64,000 bases of DNA from Akkermansia muciniphila (lineage in GTDB: Bacteria; Verrucomicrobiota; Verrucomicrobiia; Verrucomicrobiales; Akkermansiaceae), in the NCBI RefSeq assembly GCF_040616545.1, contig NZ_CP156688.1, forward strand, positions 744,001-808,000. Direction: 5' to 3'. Positions 54,455 to 63,542 of this stretch are shown in pieces. A program made the position numbers and the translations under genes. The number at the start of each line of letters is the position of its first letter. Positions within the stretch are counted from its first letter, which is position 1. The notes beneath the pieces are model-generated. The model worked only from the letters and a program-made list of their open reading frames with translations. It was not told where the DNA came from and searched no databases.

Positions 54455-55186
54455 TTGTTCATCAACCACCAGCCTGCCATCCACGGCATTCATCCGGGCC
54501 GGAGTGTGGGTCCGTTCCGTCCAGTCCCATGCGCGGGCCATGTCCGCCCAGAAGGCGGCATGGGGGGAATTCTTCTCCTTCAGCAAACGCGCCGGAGTGG
54601 GCACAAAGGGGTAAATCTGCACGGGAACGCTTTTCTGCCCGTGAACCAGGGCCTGTTCCACCATGGTGTATATTTCCTCAATCCCCGGATCGGTCATCGC
54701 CAGGCAGCCGATGGAAACGTCCCTGCCATGCACCATGATAAAACTTCCCGTCCGGTTCAGGGACCGGTCATAGGAATTCGGATAACCGATGTTGAAGGCA
54801 AGATGGTAGTTGCTGCGCGGGTTCAACCCGGAGGGCTCCACTTCATAAAAGCCTTCCGGCGTCTGCTTGTCCCCTTCCTTTTCCTTGGGTCCCAGTTCTC
54901 CGGACCATGCGGCAATGGGGTAGCGCTTGGCAAGCACATAGCGTTCCGCATTGCCCGGCTTCACCCACAGTTCCAGCATGGAATCCTCCTTGACGGCCCG
55001 TAAAAAGACGGGGTCACCCACCTTGGCGCCGCACAGGCCCAGGAAGGAATTCAGCACGGGCGTCACCCGTTCCCGGGCAGTGTCCGCCCGGTTGGCGGAA
55101 TCATCGGCACATGCCATTTTAAGAGTCACAACTACGGAGGCCAGCAGAACCAGCCCCAGCGCTGCCAGCAACACGCTTTTCTTCAT
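54452..55186 (-). CDS. L,D-transpeptidase (YkuD domain)
   Basis: A 244-residue protein with an N-terminal membrane or signal segment (MKKSVLLAALGLVLLASVVV). The catalytic motif is FIMVHGRDVSIGCLAMTDP, with His153 and Cys161, the form seen in YafK/ErfK-type proteins. LNPRSNYHLAFNIGYPNSYD precedes it as the first strands. Such enzymes crosslink diaminopimelate residues in peptidoglycan or attach lipoproteins to it. It is convergent with ddh, whose product is the diaminopimelate it would act upon, but the two are not co-transcribed. Confidence 0.9.
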   Translation of the reverse strand: MKKSVLLAALGLVLLASVVVTLKMACADDSANRADTARERVTPVLNSFLGLCGAKVGDPVFLRAVKEDSMLELWVKPGNAERYVLAKRYPIAAWSGELGPKEKEGDKQTPEGFYEVEPSGLNPRSNYHLAFNIGYPNSYDRSLNRTGSFIMVHGRDVSIGCLAMTDPGIEEIYTMVEQALVHGQKSVPVQIYPFVPTPARLLKEKNSPHAAFWADMARAWDWTERTHTPARMNAVDGRLVVDEQ

Positions 55187-55374
55187 AAATCATGTATAAT
55201 GGCGGCATCCGTTTTGACAAGGAGAAAACCGCTTTCCTTGTCCGGCGGTGCGGGAAAGCCCGCGCAGGAGAATGGCGCGGCAGCAGAAATTGCACCTGTG
55301 CTGGAAATGCAGGCGCCGGGAAGGTATCATCCGTCCGTAAAACCGCAGCAGGCGCGGAGCTGAACAGAGCCATC

Positions 55375-55944
55375 ATGGAAATAGACCATCTTCTCCCCAT
55401 CACCACACGGCGGCAATTAAGAACGTGGCTGGAAGAGAACCACCGTTCCTCCCCCTGCTGCTGGGTTCCCACCACGCGGAAGCCTTCCCCCCATGCCATC
55501 CTTTACCTGGACGCCGTGGAGGAAGCCCTGTGCTTCGGCTGGATTGACAGCACCCGCAAAAAAACGTCTTCCGGCATTCTGGCCCAGCGCCTCACCCCGC
55601 GTTCCAGGGGGAGCAAGTGGTCGGAACTGAACAAGGAACGCGTGCGCCGCCTGGACAGGCTGGGACTGATGACGCCCCATGGGAGGGAGTGCCTGCCGGA
55701 GATGGACCCGGAAGCTTTCCGGATTGATCCCGGCATTCTGGAAGCCCTGCAACGGGAGCCGCAGACCTACGCCAACTTTCTGGCCTTTCCCCGCCTGTAC
55801 CGTCATGTGCGCCTTGACACCATCCAAATCAAGAAAAACCAGCCGGAGCTGTTCAACAGCCGCCTGGAGAAATTCATCAAGAATACCCGGGAGAACAGGA
55901 TGTACGGAGAATGGCATGACGGAGGCCGGCTTCTGGAAGAATGA
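55375..55944 (+). CDS. YdeI/OmpD-associated family protein
   Basis: A 189-residue protein from ATG 55375 (MEIDHLLPITTRRQLRTWLEENH). The start is chosen because the upstream 61 residues of the longer frame (to 55192) are Arg/Gly-rich and without homology. LDAVEEALCFGWIDSTRKK near 45-64, TPRSRGSKWSELNKERVRRL and the end FIKNTRENRMYGEWHDGGRL are typical of the family, often annotated as bacteriocin-protection. Its real function is not known. Confidence 0.85.
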   Translation: MEIDHLLPITTRRQLRTWLEENHRSSPCCWVPTTRKPSPHAILYLDAVEEALCFGWIDSTRKKTSSGILAQRLTPRSRGSKWSELNKERVRRLDRLGLMTPHGRECLPEMDPEAFRIDPGILEALQREPQTYANFLAFPRLYRHVRLDTIQIKKNQPELFNSRLEKFIKNTRENRMYGEWHDGGRLLEE

Positions 55945-55949
55945 GCAGC

Positions 55950-55982
55950 AGGGCCGTTCCGGCTCTTGTCCGGAACGGCCCT
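55950..55982. repeat. Long perfect inverted repeat after the YdeI-like gene
   Basis: AGGGCCGTTCCGG (55950-55962) and CCGGAACGGCCCT (55970-55982) form a perfect 13-base stem with a seven-base loop. No T run follows on either strand, so it may be a terminator only with other factors, or a transcript-stabilising hairpin between the convergent genes. Confidence 0.7.
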
Positions 55983-56040
55983 GAAGGGATGGAGAGCGGG
56001 CGTCTCCGCTCCACTCTCCACTCTAAAACCTTAACTCTCC

Positions 56041-59000
56041 TTAAAAGTCATAGCGGTAGCCCACGCTTCCGTTCACCGAGCTGGCCCCGTCACGGAAGTC
56101 CGCGTTGCCGTCCACAAAGACCGTTCCCTGCGTTCCCACAGGTACGCTCAGGCCCGCTCCGATTTGAAGCGCCGTCGTTCCTACCTTGGCCCCCCTCACC
56201 GTCTGCATGTAACCGGGGTTGGCCAGCAGGCCCACATTGGCCTGTCCGCGGCGGTCTCCCATGTCCTGGGCCGCGTTTACGCGGAACTCGGCCAGCGCCT
56301 CGCGTCCGAAGATGTTGCTGCCTACCAGCCCCATCCAGCGGCCGCCCAATGCTACCATTCCCGTGGTCAAATCCTGTTTGGCAACGTTCAGGCCCATGTT
56401 TCCGGCTCCCGTTTCCGTGTAACCGTCCATACGGGTGGTTACCACCGAGACGTTGGCCAGCGGTTGCAGGATGCTGCTCTTGTCTTCGTTCAGATAGACG
56501 TCGTAGGTGAGTTCATACATCGCCCCAAAGCCCCAACCGTTGGTGTCTCCGTGCGTGCCGTAGCTGCCCGCTCCATAATTGACGTTGCGGTTGAGCTTGG
56601 CGTCGTTCCACCCGCCCGTCAGGATCAGCGTATGGGCCCATCTCTTGCTCTGGTAGCGACCGAAGAGGTTGACGAAGTAGCTGTCCAGGTGACCGTCCGC
56701 CGTATCCGCCGCGCTGGCCGTCAGGTCCCCGTAGTTGGCCGTGAAGGCCGCCCCCATCGTGAAGTGGTCGCTGAGGTCCACGTCCATGCCGACGGTTCCG
56801 CCCCAGGTGGTGAGCTGGTAGCCGCTTTCATCCCCTTTGGTGTCCAGCTTGGCGTAGGAGCCCGTCCCCTGCACCCACATGTGGAAGTAGGGGAGGTCTT
56901 CGTTGATGTAGGCGGGGTTGACGCCCATCTGGTTGGTACGGTTGCGTATCCAGGTCATCTGGTCGCGCAGGGCGTCCCGCTGGGCGATGCCCAGGCTCGT
57001 CACCGTGCTGCCCGCCGCCGCAGCCAGGGCATGCCTGGCGGCGGAGGGGTTGTTCGTCATGTCATTATTGAGGGAGCTCAGGAAGTCCGTGAGCGCCTGG
57101 TCCACGGTTCCGTGCCGGGCGGCTTCCCATACCAGGTTGGCGCCCGCCGTGGAGTTGGCCGTATCCGCCACGCCGGCGTAAATATTGTCCGTTTGTTCTT
57201 CCGCCTTGAGGACAACTTTATCCCCTTCCTGCACCAGATGCGCATTCTTGTAGTACGTGAGGAACAGGCCGCCTACCGTCAGCGTATTTTCTCCCAGTTG
57301 AATGGTTCCGCCCCCGGTGAGTTCCATCAGGGTAAGTTCCATCGGATTGCCGGACTTCCAGGTGATGTTGATCCCCGGAAGGCTGGTCACATGGAAGGAA
57401 GCGCCGTTTTCAATGACGATGTCGCCGGAGGACTGGATGAAGGTGGAGACCAGGTCTGCGTCCGTGTTCACCGCAAAGGTGGTGGTGGAACCGCTGCCGA
57501 AGGCGGCGCCGTCCACGGTCAGGGTGGTATTGAGCGCCGTCAGCGCGTTGTCACTGGCCTGGACGGTCAGATTGCCGTTGTTCACCAGCTTGCCATAGGA
57601 GAGGTGGGCCCCATCCACATCCGCCTTCCCCTGGAGGACCAGGTTCCCGCCGCTGACCGTCAGGTCCGTATCCGCCCCGGAGCTGCGCAGAACCTGCGTG
57701 CCCGCGCCGGAGACGTCCAGCGTTCCGGCGCCCAGTGTTCCGTCAAAGGTGTACGTCTGGCCGGAAGCCGCCTGGATATTCAGGGTCTGTCCGTTCAGCG
57801 TCAGGGTTCCGGAGCCTTTCAGGCCGCCCGCGCCGCTGTCCGCTCCCAGGCTCAGGGAACCGTCCAGGTCCAGCACCACGCCGGAAAGCGTACTGTCCGC
57901 GGCCAGTCCCAGGGAAGCGCCTTCCGCAAGATGGAGCGTGCCCGTTCCGCTGATTTCCGCATGGGAAAGATTGTCCATAACGCCTGTAAGCGTGAGCGTT
58001 CCGCTGGCGCCGATGTCCAGCTTGCCCCCGTTGGCGCCAGTTTCCAGCGTCTGCGCCGTGGCATGGCCTCCCACACCGATCACCGCAAGAGAACCCGCAT
58101 CCGTTGAGTCAAGCCGCAGGGCTTCCACATTGGCCGTGCCGTTGAGCTGGAGAGTTCCCTCCTGCGCAATGGCATCCCCCGCCAGCGTCACATCCCCGGA
58201 CAGGGTGAGCTTGTTGGCTCCCGTCTTGACCAGGTCCGTATTGGCTGCCGCGCCGTCCACGCCGCTGATGTTTCCGGCAAAGACGGTATCCACCCCCGTA
58301 CCTTCATGGAAGAGGTTGTGTTGCAGCTCAATGCTTCCCTTGTTGTCCGCCGTGTTGGTGACGATGAGGTTGCCCGTTCCTGTACCCGAACCGGGGGCCG
58401 TCAGGTTCTTGATGACCATGGAACCGTCCGACTGGACGTAAAGGTCCTGGTCCACAATCACCGCCTGGTAGAAGTTGAGGGCTTGGTTCGTGACCGGATT
58501 GTCCGCAGTGCCCGTGCCGTCCACGGAGGACACGTAAACGAGGTCCGTATCACCGGACAGGACGATGCTGCCTCCGTTGACATCCACAATGCCGAAGCCC
58601 AGGGCGGCGAAGAGGGGATTGGCCGTGATGTGGCTCTTGAGGGTTTCAAGGTCCTGAGCAAAGCCGCCGTTGGTGAGCAGGATTTCCAAATTGCCGCCCG
58701 CCGTTTTCATGGCATCCATGACGCTGGTGAGGTCCAGTGTGAGCGTGGAGCCGTCTCCGAAGGAAATGCTCCCCAGGTTGTCCCCGGTTCCGTTGAACTG
58801 GATGAGGGCGTCCGCCCCCGTGAACGGGTCGCCGGAGATATTGTCAGCGCTCAGGGCCAGGCTGCTGCCCGTCCCGCTGACGGTCCAGGTGGAACCGTTC
58901 TTGAGGCCGTTGATCTGCGTGCCTGCCGTGGTGGTGGCTACCGTTCCCAGCCTGGAAGCGTCCAGGCCGCCCATGGAGATATTGCCGGAATTGGCAATGG

Positions 59001-62000
59001 CATTGACATTCACCCGGTTTGTAGCCGTTCCGGCGTAGTTCCCGGCATTTGCCAGGCCGCCGGACTGGATAAGGATGTTGGTTGTGGCGGCTGCGTCAGA
59101 GAGGTCCAGCGTTCCCCGGGCCAGCGTCAGCGTGCCCGTCAGTCCGTTGGCGCGGTCTCCCACGGCAAAGGTTCCGGTGGTGTTCACCATCAGGCTGCCC
59201 GCACCCGTGACGGTGCCGGCCCATGCGGCATTGTCCCCCGTGCCGTCGCCCAGCTGGACCGTGGCGTTCTGCTCAATGCTCATGGCCCCCGTGCTGGTAT
59301 TCGCGCCGGTCAGGATGAGCTTGTCCGCGCCCCGCACGTTCAGACTGGCGGTGTCAATGACGTTGCCGGCATAGAGAAGGTCCTTCCCCGTGCCGCTGTA
59401 ATTGACCCGGAAGGTGCCCGCGCCGCCCAGGGAGGCGCCCTTCAGGAATTCTCCCGTTCCCAGCGTGGCCGCCGCGCCGCCGCTGCCGAAGGACATGACT
59501 CCGTTCCCCTGTCCGGAATTCAGGGTTCCCGTGAAGCCCGTAAGGTTGCCGGTGAAAAGGACCGTCAGCGTGGGATTCCCCGCCAGCGTCATGCCCAGAT
59601 TGGCCCCGGCCTCGCCCGTCAGGTCACCCGCCAGGGTAAGCGTCTGGTTGGAGTTCCCGTTCAGCCAGCCGCCGCCGGCCGCTACATGGATGTCTGCATT
59701 CACCGGATTGGCGGAATCACTGACAAAAAAGCCGCGGCCGTCCAGTTCCAGGCTGGCCCCGCCGATGGCGGCGGCATTGGCAAAGCCCACTTCATTCCAC
59801 GCGGCGTTGGTCCCGGCGCCCACCAGTCTCATGGTGCCGGTAAAGCCGCTGTTGTCACCGGTGACGGAATAGCGGCCTCCCCCGGGGTTGGCTCCCCCTT
59901 CCTTATGGCCCAGGACGAGGGTGCCGGCTCCGGTGATGCGGCCTGAAAGGATATCCGTGTTGACGGTGTTATGGGCCCGGTTATCCCGGATTTGAAGTGT
60001 TGCATTTTCTGCGATGGAGATATTGCCGCTCCAGGTACGGGTGGCGCTGTTGGCGCCGATGTCATAGAACAGGGTTCCTCCGCTGACGGTGATGGCTCCG
60101 GTGAAGGTGCCGTCCAGCGTCGTGCTGATGGTCAGCATGCCTCCGCCGAGCTTCACGATTTCCCTGTTGCCCAGGTCCTGGGTATAGGTGGCCCAGGCGA
60201 CGTCGTTGCCATTGGTGTCCACCCGGACGGCGGCCGTACTGGCCGCGGCGTCAATGAGGCCGGAAATGTCCTGTGCGGCTCCCGTTCCGTACATGAACGT
60301 GCCTCCGGCAAAGATAAGCTTGTTGGTTGCCACCAGGCCCGTCGTGCCGTCCGTGGTTCCGGCCGTGTTGAGCACCAGCGTGCCCCCGGCCAGGGTTACC
60401 GTTCCCGTGCCCAGGCCCTGCACAGCGTTCAGGTTGAGGGTGCCGGCGGAGATGGTCGTACCGCCGGAGAAGGTGTTGGTTCCCGTGTTTTCAATGGTCA
60501 GCTCCCCTTCCCCCCGTTTGACGAGCGCCACCGGAGAGGCCCCGTCCACAAGGGCGCCCGTGCCCGTGAAGGTATAAGCCGTATCCGTATTATTGACGGT
60601 AACGCGGGCGGCTGAAACGTCGCCGTCCAGCGTAACGGAGGAAGCGGCCACCCCCGCCAGGTCTTCAAAGTTGGCGGACTTCGTGGCGTCATAGGCCACA
60701 GCCGTTCCGTCCTTGTCCAGCCAGATGGCTTCCCCGCCGGACACGGTCCAGGTTCCCGCCGCGCCGCCGTTCCAGTTAAGGGCTTCCCCCAGAGCCTTCA
60801 CGCGCAGGTAAAGCGTGTTTCCCATCAGTTCCAGAACATAACTGTAATCACCGGAAAGCCCGGCGGGATCAAAGGTAAAGTTGCTTGCCGTGAGCGTGCC
60901 GAAGCTGTCCGCGGTGATCAGCCTGTAGTCGTTCTCCATGGTCTGGTCTACCCCGCTGATGGTCAGGGTCAGCGTTCCCTCCGAATTGAAGGAGAGCGTA
61001 CCGCCCGACTGGATGACGGAAGCGCTGGCGGAATTCATCCCCGTCAGGTCCATGGTCAGCCCGGAAGCCTGGGACAAGGTCATGTTGCCCGCGGAGGTAA
61101 GCCGCGCACCGGCGCCCAGCGTAATGGAGTTGCCGAAGGTGACGCCCCCCGCCAGTCCGAAGCTGAGCTCTCCGCCGGAGACCGTCAGCGCATTCGCAAA
61201 GCCGGCGGCGGAACTCAGCGTCAGCTTGCCCGTGCCGCTCTTGGTGAAGGCGTTCCGGCCATCCAGCACTGTTGCGTTGGCAATGGTGGCGTCCGTTCCT
61301 TCCCCGGCGGAAATCTCGTCAAACCCGGAAACCGTGGCATTCGCGAACATGTCCGCACGCGTCACGCCGTTCAGGTTCAGCACGCTTTTGGTGACGGTAT
61401 CTCCCCGGCCCTGCCCGGAAAGAGTGGTTGTTCCGGTAAAAACAACGTCATTGCCTGTAATGGTCACGTTGGCCAGCGCCGTGGTCAGGGAAGTGCCGTT
61501 AACCTTCTGGCCACCCGCATAAATGGAGGCATTGTTGAAGGTTCCTCCGCTGATGGAAAGGTTGGATTCTCCAATGGTCAACGAGGAACTGGTATTGTTG
61601 CGTTCCACATAGGAACCCAGGGATATTTGCGCTCCGTCAAATGTACCCCCTGTAATGGTGATATTGGTAGAACCGATATTCCCGGTCAGGGCAGCAGTAG
61701 CGGTTCCATTAATGTAGGAACCGCCCCAAATCTGGCCTGTATACGTGCCGGATTTGAACGTCAGATTGGTTGAGCCTGTAATATTGAACGTGCTTTCTCC
61801 GGTTTCCACCCAGCTTCCCCCGGCAATCATGGCCGCCACTGTGCCGCTGCCCAAATCCAGCGTCATGTTGGTATCAGTCAGATTCCAGGCAGAGGTGCTC
61901 AGACGGGCGCCCGCAAAAATTTTCTTGGTTCCGTCCCCTGAAAAAGTAGCTCCCGTGATGGTTGTCGTCACTCCCTGTGCGAATAAACTTTGTGCAAAGG

Positions 62001-62940
62001 TTCCTCCTGTAATCTCCATGGAAGCGGACGAATTGGCTGCAATATTTGCGGCGGAACCTGCCGCGGTAGCATCGGACAAGCCATACACGTTCCCGTTATA
62101 TTGGCCTCCCGTAATTTTTAATTTGGCCGTATACGCATTTGTCCCGTCTCCCAACTGGACGAGGCCCCTTCCCAGAAGGGCAACAGAGCCGTTAAAAGTC
62201 CCGCCGTCCAGATTTAAGGCAACGTTCCCGATAATGGTTGATTTTTGGCCCACACCGCGCGTCGTCCCAGCCGTCACCAACTGTGCGAAAGTTCCTCCGT
62301 CAATGGTGAATGTGACATCTCCCGTGTGGCGGAAGGATTCCTGTCCCAAACCTATACACCACCTGGCATCAGGTGAGCTAACCGAAGTTCCGGCCCATTC
62401 CCCCCCATGGATATTGACAATATACGTCCCTGTCGTCCGGAATGCATCCGCCTTGTTGCCATCACCTACCAGGCAGAGGCCGTTGATCGTCCCTGCATTC
62501 TGGTCTACATTGAGAGTGATGTCAGCCGCCACTACCCGGTCCTGGTTGCTCCACCCCATCAACTGAGGATTTGTATTCAGCAGCGACGTTCCGGCTCCGA
62601 TATTGACCACAAAGGAATTAGTTCCTCCCATGGTAACGCCGCCAGTGGTGCCCCCAACATTCCATAACTGCAACTTGGTATAAGTTCCGCCTTCAAGATT
62701 GAGAACCCGGTTATAGCCGTCCTCGTAGGTTCCGCTTCCGGTAATATCCGTTAAATAAATGTCTCCGGGGGACTCTGCCTGAGTCACCGGGTTCCCTGCC
62801 GGAGGCGTAATCGTATACTGGTCGTCGGCAAAGGAAATGGTGGTTTCCCCATTGCCCGTTAATGTATAGGCGGACCACGCCGGAGAAATGAAACAAGCCA
62901 GAAGAGCGGACAGGAGAGTGAGGGGCAGGTGCGGTCGCAT
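56041..62940 (-). CDS. Giant classical autotransporter (type Va)
   Basis: A 2,299-residue protein. The signal peptide MRPHLPLTLLSALLACFISP ends at AWS. The N-terminal 550 residues have a first series of GGTF-type beta repeats, and from about 800 the autotransporter-associated beta-strand repeats follow, such as GTNTFSGGTTISAGTLNL and TGAITVSGGTLFYD, predicting a long beta-helix. The last 270 residues are the outer-membrane barrel (YFHMWVQGTGSYAKLD to GSVGYRYDF, ending in Phe). It needs no sorting peptidase. No passenger protease motif is seen, so the passenger is likely adhesive. The TAA stop is at 56041. It is convergent with the YdeI-like gene. Confidence 0.95.
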   Translation of the reverse strand: MRPHLPLTLLSALLACFISPAWSAYTLTGNGETTISFADDQYTITPPAGNPVTQAESPGDIYLTDITGSGTYEDGYNRVLNLEGGTYTKLQLWNVGGTTGGVTMGGTNSFVVNIGAGTSLLNTNPQLMGWSNQDRVVAADITLNVDQNAGTINGLCLVGDGNKADAFRTTGTYIVNIHGGEWAGTSVSSPDARWCIGLGQESFRHTGDVTFTIDGGTFAQLVTAGTTRGVGQKSTIIGNVALNLDGGTFNGSVALLGRGLVQLGDGTNAYTAKLKITGGQYNGNVYGLSDATAAGSAANIAANSSASMEITGGTFAQSLFAQGVTTTITGATFSGDGTKKIFAGARLSTSAWNLTDTNMTLDLGSGTVAAMIAGGSWVETGESTFNITGSTNLTFKSGTYTGQIWGGSYINGTATAALTGNIGSTNITITGGTFDGAQISLGSYVERNNTSSSLTIGESNLSISGGTFNNASIYAGGQKVNGTSLTTALANVTITGNDVVFTGTTTLSGQGRGDTVTKSVLNLNGVTRADMFANATVSGFDEISAGEGTDATIANATVLDGRNAFTKSGTGKLTLSSAAGFANALTVSGGELSFGLAGGVTFGNSITLGAGARLTSAGNMTLSQASGLTMDLTGMNSASASVIQSGGTLSFNSEGTLTLTISGVDQTMENDYRLITADSFGTLTASNFTFDPAGLSGDYSYVLELMGNTLYLRVKALGEALNWNGGAAGTWTVSGGEAIWLDKDGTAVAYDATKSANFEDLAGVAASSVTLDGDVSAARVTVNNTDTAYTFTGTGALVDGASPVALVKRGEGELTIENTGTNTFSGGTTISAGTLNLNAVQGLGTGTVTLAGGTLVLNTAGTTDGTTGLVATNKLIFAGGTFMYGTGAAQDISGLIDAAASTAAVRVDTNGNDVAWATYTQDLGNREIVKLGGGMLTISTTLDGTFTGAITVSGGTLFYDIGANSATRTWSGNISIAENATLQIRDNRAHNTVNTDILSGRITGAGTLVLGHKEGGANPGGGRYSVTGDNSGFTGTMRLVGAGTNAAWNEVGFANAAAIGGASLELDGRGFFVSDSANPVNADIHVAAGGGWLNGNSNQTLTLAGDLTGEAGANLGMTLAGNPTLTVLFTGNLTGFTGTLNSGQGNGVMSFGSGGAAATLGTGEFLKGASLGGAGTFRVNYSGTGKDLLYAGNVIDTASLNVRGADKLILTGANTSTGAMSIEQNATVQLGDGTGDNAAWAGTVTGAGSLMVNTTGTFAVGDRANGLTGTLTLARGTLDLSDAAATTNILIQSGGLANAGNYAGTATNRVNVNAIANSGNISMGGLDASRLGTVATTTAGTQINGLKNGSTWTVSGTGSSLALSADNISGDPFTGADALIQFNGTGDNLGSISFGDGSTLTLDLTSVMDAMKTAGGNLEILLTNGGFAQDLETLKSHITANPLFAALGFGIVDVNGGSIVLSGDTDLVYVSSVDGTGTADNPVTNQALNFYQAVIVDQDLYVQSDGSMVIKNLTAPGSGTGTGNLIVTNTADNKGSIELQHNLFHEGTGVDTVFAGNISGVDGAAANTDLVKTGANKLTLSGDVTLAGDAIAQEGTLQLNGTANVEALRLDSTDAGSLAVIGVGGHATAQTLETGANGGKLDIGASGTLTLTGVMDNLSHAEISGTGTLHLAEGASLGLAADSTLSGVVLDLDGSLSLGADSGAGGLKGSGTLTLNGQTLNIQAASGQTYTFDGTLGAGTLDVSGAGTQVLRSSGADTDLTVSGGNLVLQGKADVDGAHLSYGKLVNNGNLTVQASDNALTALNTTLTVDGAAFGSGSTTTFAVNTDADLVSTFIQSSGDIVIENGASFHVTSLPGINITWKSGNPMELTLMELTGGGTIQLGENTLTVGGLFLTYYKNAHLVQEGDKVVLKAEEQTDNIYAGVADTANSTAGANLVWEAARHGTVDQALTDFLSSLNNDMTNNPSAARHALAAAAGSTVTSLGIAQRDALRDQMTWIRNRTNQMGVNPAYINEDLPYFHMWVQGTGSYAKLDTKGDESGYQLTTWGGTVGMDVDLSDHFTMGAAFTANYGDLTASAADTADGHLDSYFVNLFGRYQSKRWAHTLILTGGWNDAKLNRNVNYGAGSYGTHGDTNGWGFGAMYELTYDVYLNEDKSSILQPLANVSVVTTRMDGYTETGAGNMGLNVAKQDLTTGMVALGGRWMGLVGSNIFGREALAEFRVNAAQDMGDRRGQANVGLLANPGYMQTVRGAKVGTTALQIGAGLSVPVGTQGTVFVDGNADFRDGASSVNGSVGYRYDF

Positions 62941-62973
62941 AAACTATAAGGTTTTGATAATGAATAATAAATT

Positions 62974-62982
62974 ATATACCAG
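62974..62982 (-). promoter_or_regulatory. Possible extended -10 promoter of the giant autotransporter
   Basis: On the minus strand TGGTATATA, an extended -10 (TGnTATATA), lies about 34 bases before the start codon. The -35 region has no good match at 16 or 17 bases. The dyad at 63006 lies where a regulator would overlap the -35. Confidence 0.35.
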
Positions 62983-63005
62983 ACTATATTGTTAGTAATA
63001 ATTAA

Positions 63006-63020
63006 CGGATTTAAAATCCG
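63006..63020. repeat. 15-base palindrome CGGATTT-A-AAATCCG, copy 1
   Basis: A perfect seven-base dyad with one central base (CGGATTTAAAATCCG), 66 bases upstream of the giant autotransporter start and just upstream of its possible -10. The same dyad with a central T occurs at 63166. It is a good operator candidate. Confidence 0.6.
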
Positions 63021-63165
63021 GAAATGTTCATGAATGAGGCCAGATAATGGTTTAAATACTGATAATGCCCGTACTTGAAACGGACGCTGCCTCTCCTCTC
63101 CTGCTCCATCCCTCCAGCCATTCATCTGCCCTAAAGCGCTTGGCCTCAAAAATTGTCATTGACTC

Positions 63166-63180
63166 CGGATTTTAAATCCG
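63166..63180. repeat. 15-base palindrome CGGATTT-T-AAATCCG, copy 2
   Basis: The reverse complement of the copy at 63006, 160 bases away, in the gap between the autotransporter and tRNA-Asp. TTGACT lies just before it on the plus strand, but no -10 follows at the right distance. Confidence 0.6.
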
Positions 63181-63321
63181 CCCAAACATTGCCCCACTTC
63201 TTCCATCCATCGCGGACTGCATGCAGGAAAAAGTGATTTCTTGTCTTGCATTCCCATGGAAGTGCCTGTATAAGCCTCCACGTCCCCGCCTGCAAGGCAG
63301 GAACACAGCATTCAAGGTCAG

Positions 63322-63399
63322 GGAGCGGTAGCTCAGTTCGGTTAGAGCGCCAGCCTGTCACGCTGGAGGTCGCGGGTTCGAGCCCCGTCCGCTTCGCCA
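63322..63399 (+). tRNA. tRNA-Asp (anticodon GTC)
   Basis: Acceptor GGAGCGG/CCGCTTC with one G-U pair, D arm GCTCAGTTCGGTTAGAGC, anticodon stem CCAGC/GCTGG with loop CTGTCAC, T arm GCGGGTTCGAGCCCCGT, discriminator G and an encoded CCA end. The GTC anticodon is Asp. Confidence 0.97.
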
Positions 63400-63416
63400 C
63401 CTTGTCCAGAAGAAAC

Positions 63417-63441
63417 AGCCGCCTCCGGGCGGCTTTTTTTG
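63417..63441 (+). terminator. Rho-independent terminator of tRNA-Asp
   Basis: AGCCGCC (63417-63423) pairs with GGCGGCT (63428-63434) over a four-base loop and is followed by seven T. It is 17 bases past the tRNA. Confidence 0.9.
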
Positions 63442-63542
63442 TTCCCGGAAAGCCCGGGACCTGGGAAACAGGCACCCCGGCGGGAATGTTTTACTGGAAA
63501 AGGAGGCCGCAACCCGGTAGAATAGGAGCCAGCATTACAATC

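Larger units (their letters stand above)
62941..63321. other. Intergenic region upstream of the giant autotransporter
   Basis: AT-rich for its first 60 bases, with the possible extended -10 and the two copies of the CGGATTT dyad. The minus-strand frames here are chance frames. Nothing else is evident. Confidence 0.5.

Noticed and set aside
55192-55374. Upstream extension of the YdeI-like gene
   Set aside because: The extra 61 residues are Arg/Gly-rich and unlike the family; the ATG at 55375 fits the family start.
56164-59946. Long plus-strand frames inside the giant autotransporter
   Set aside because: Shadows of a repetitive passenger gene; products rich in Arg, Val and Gly with no match.
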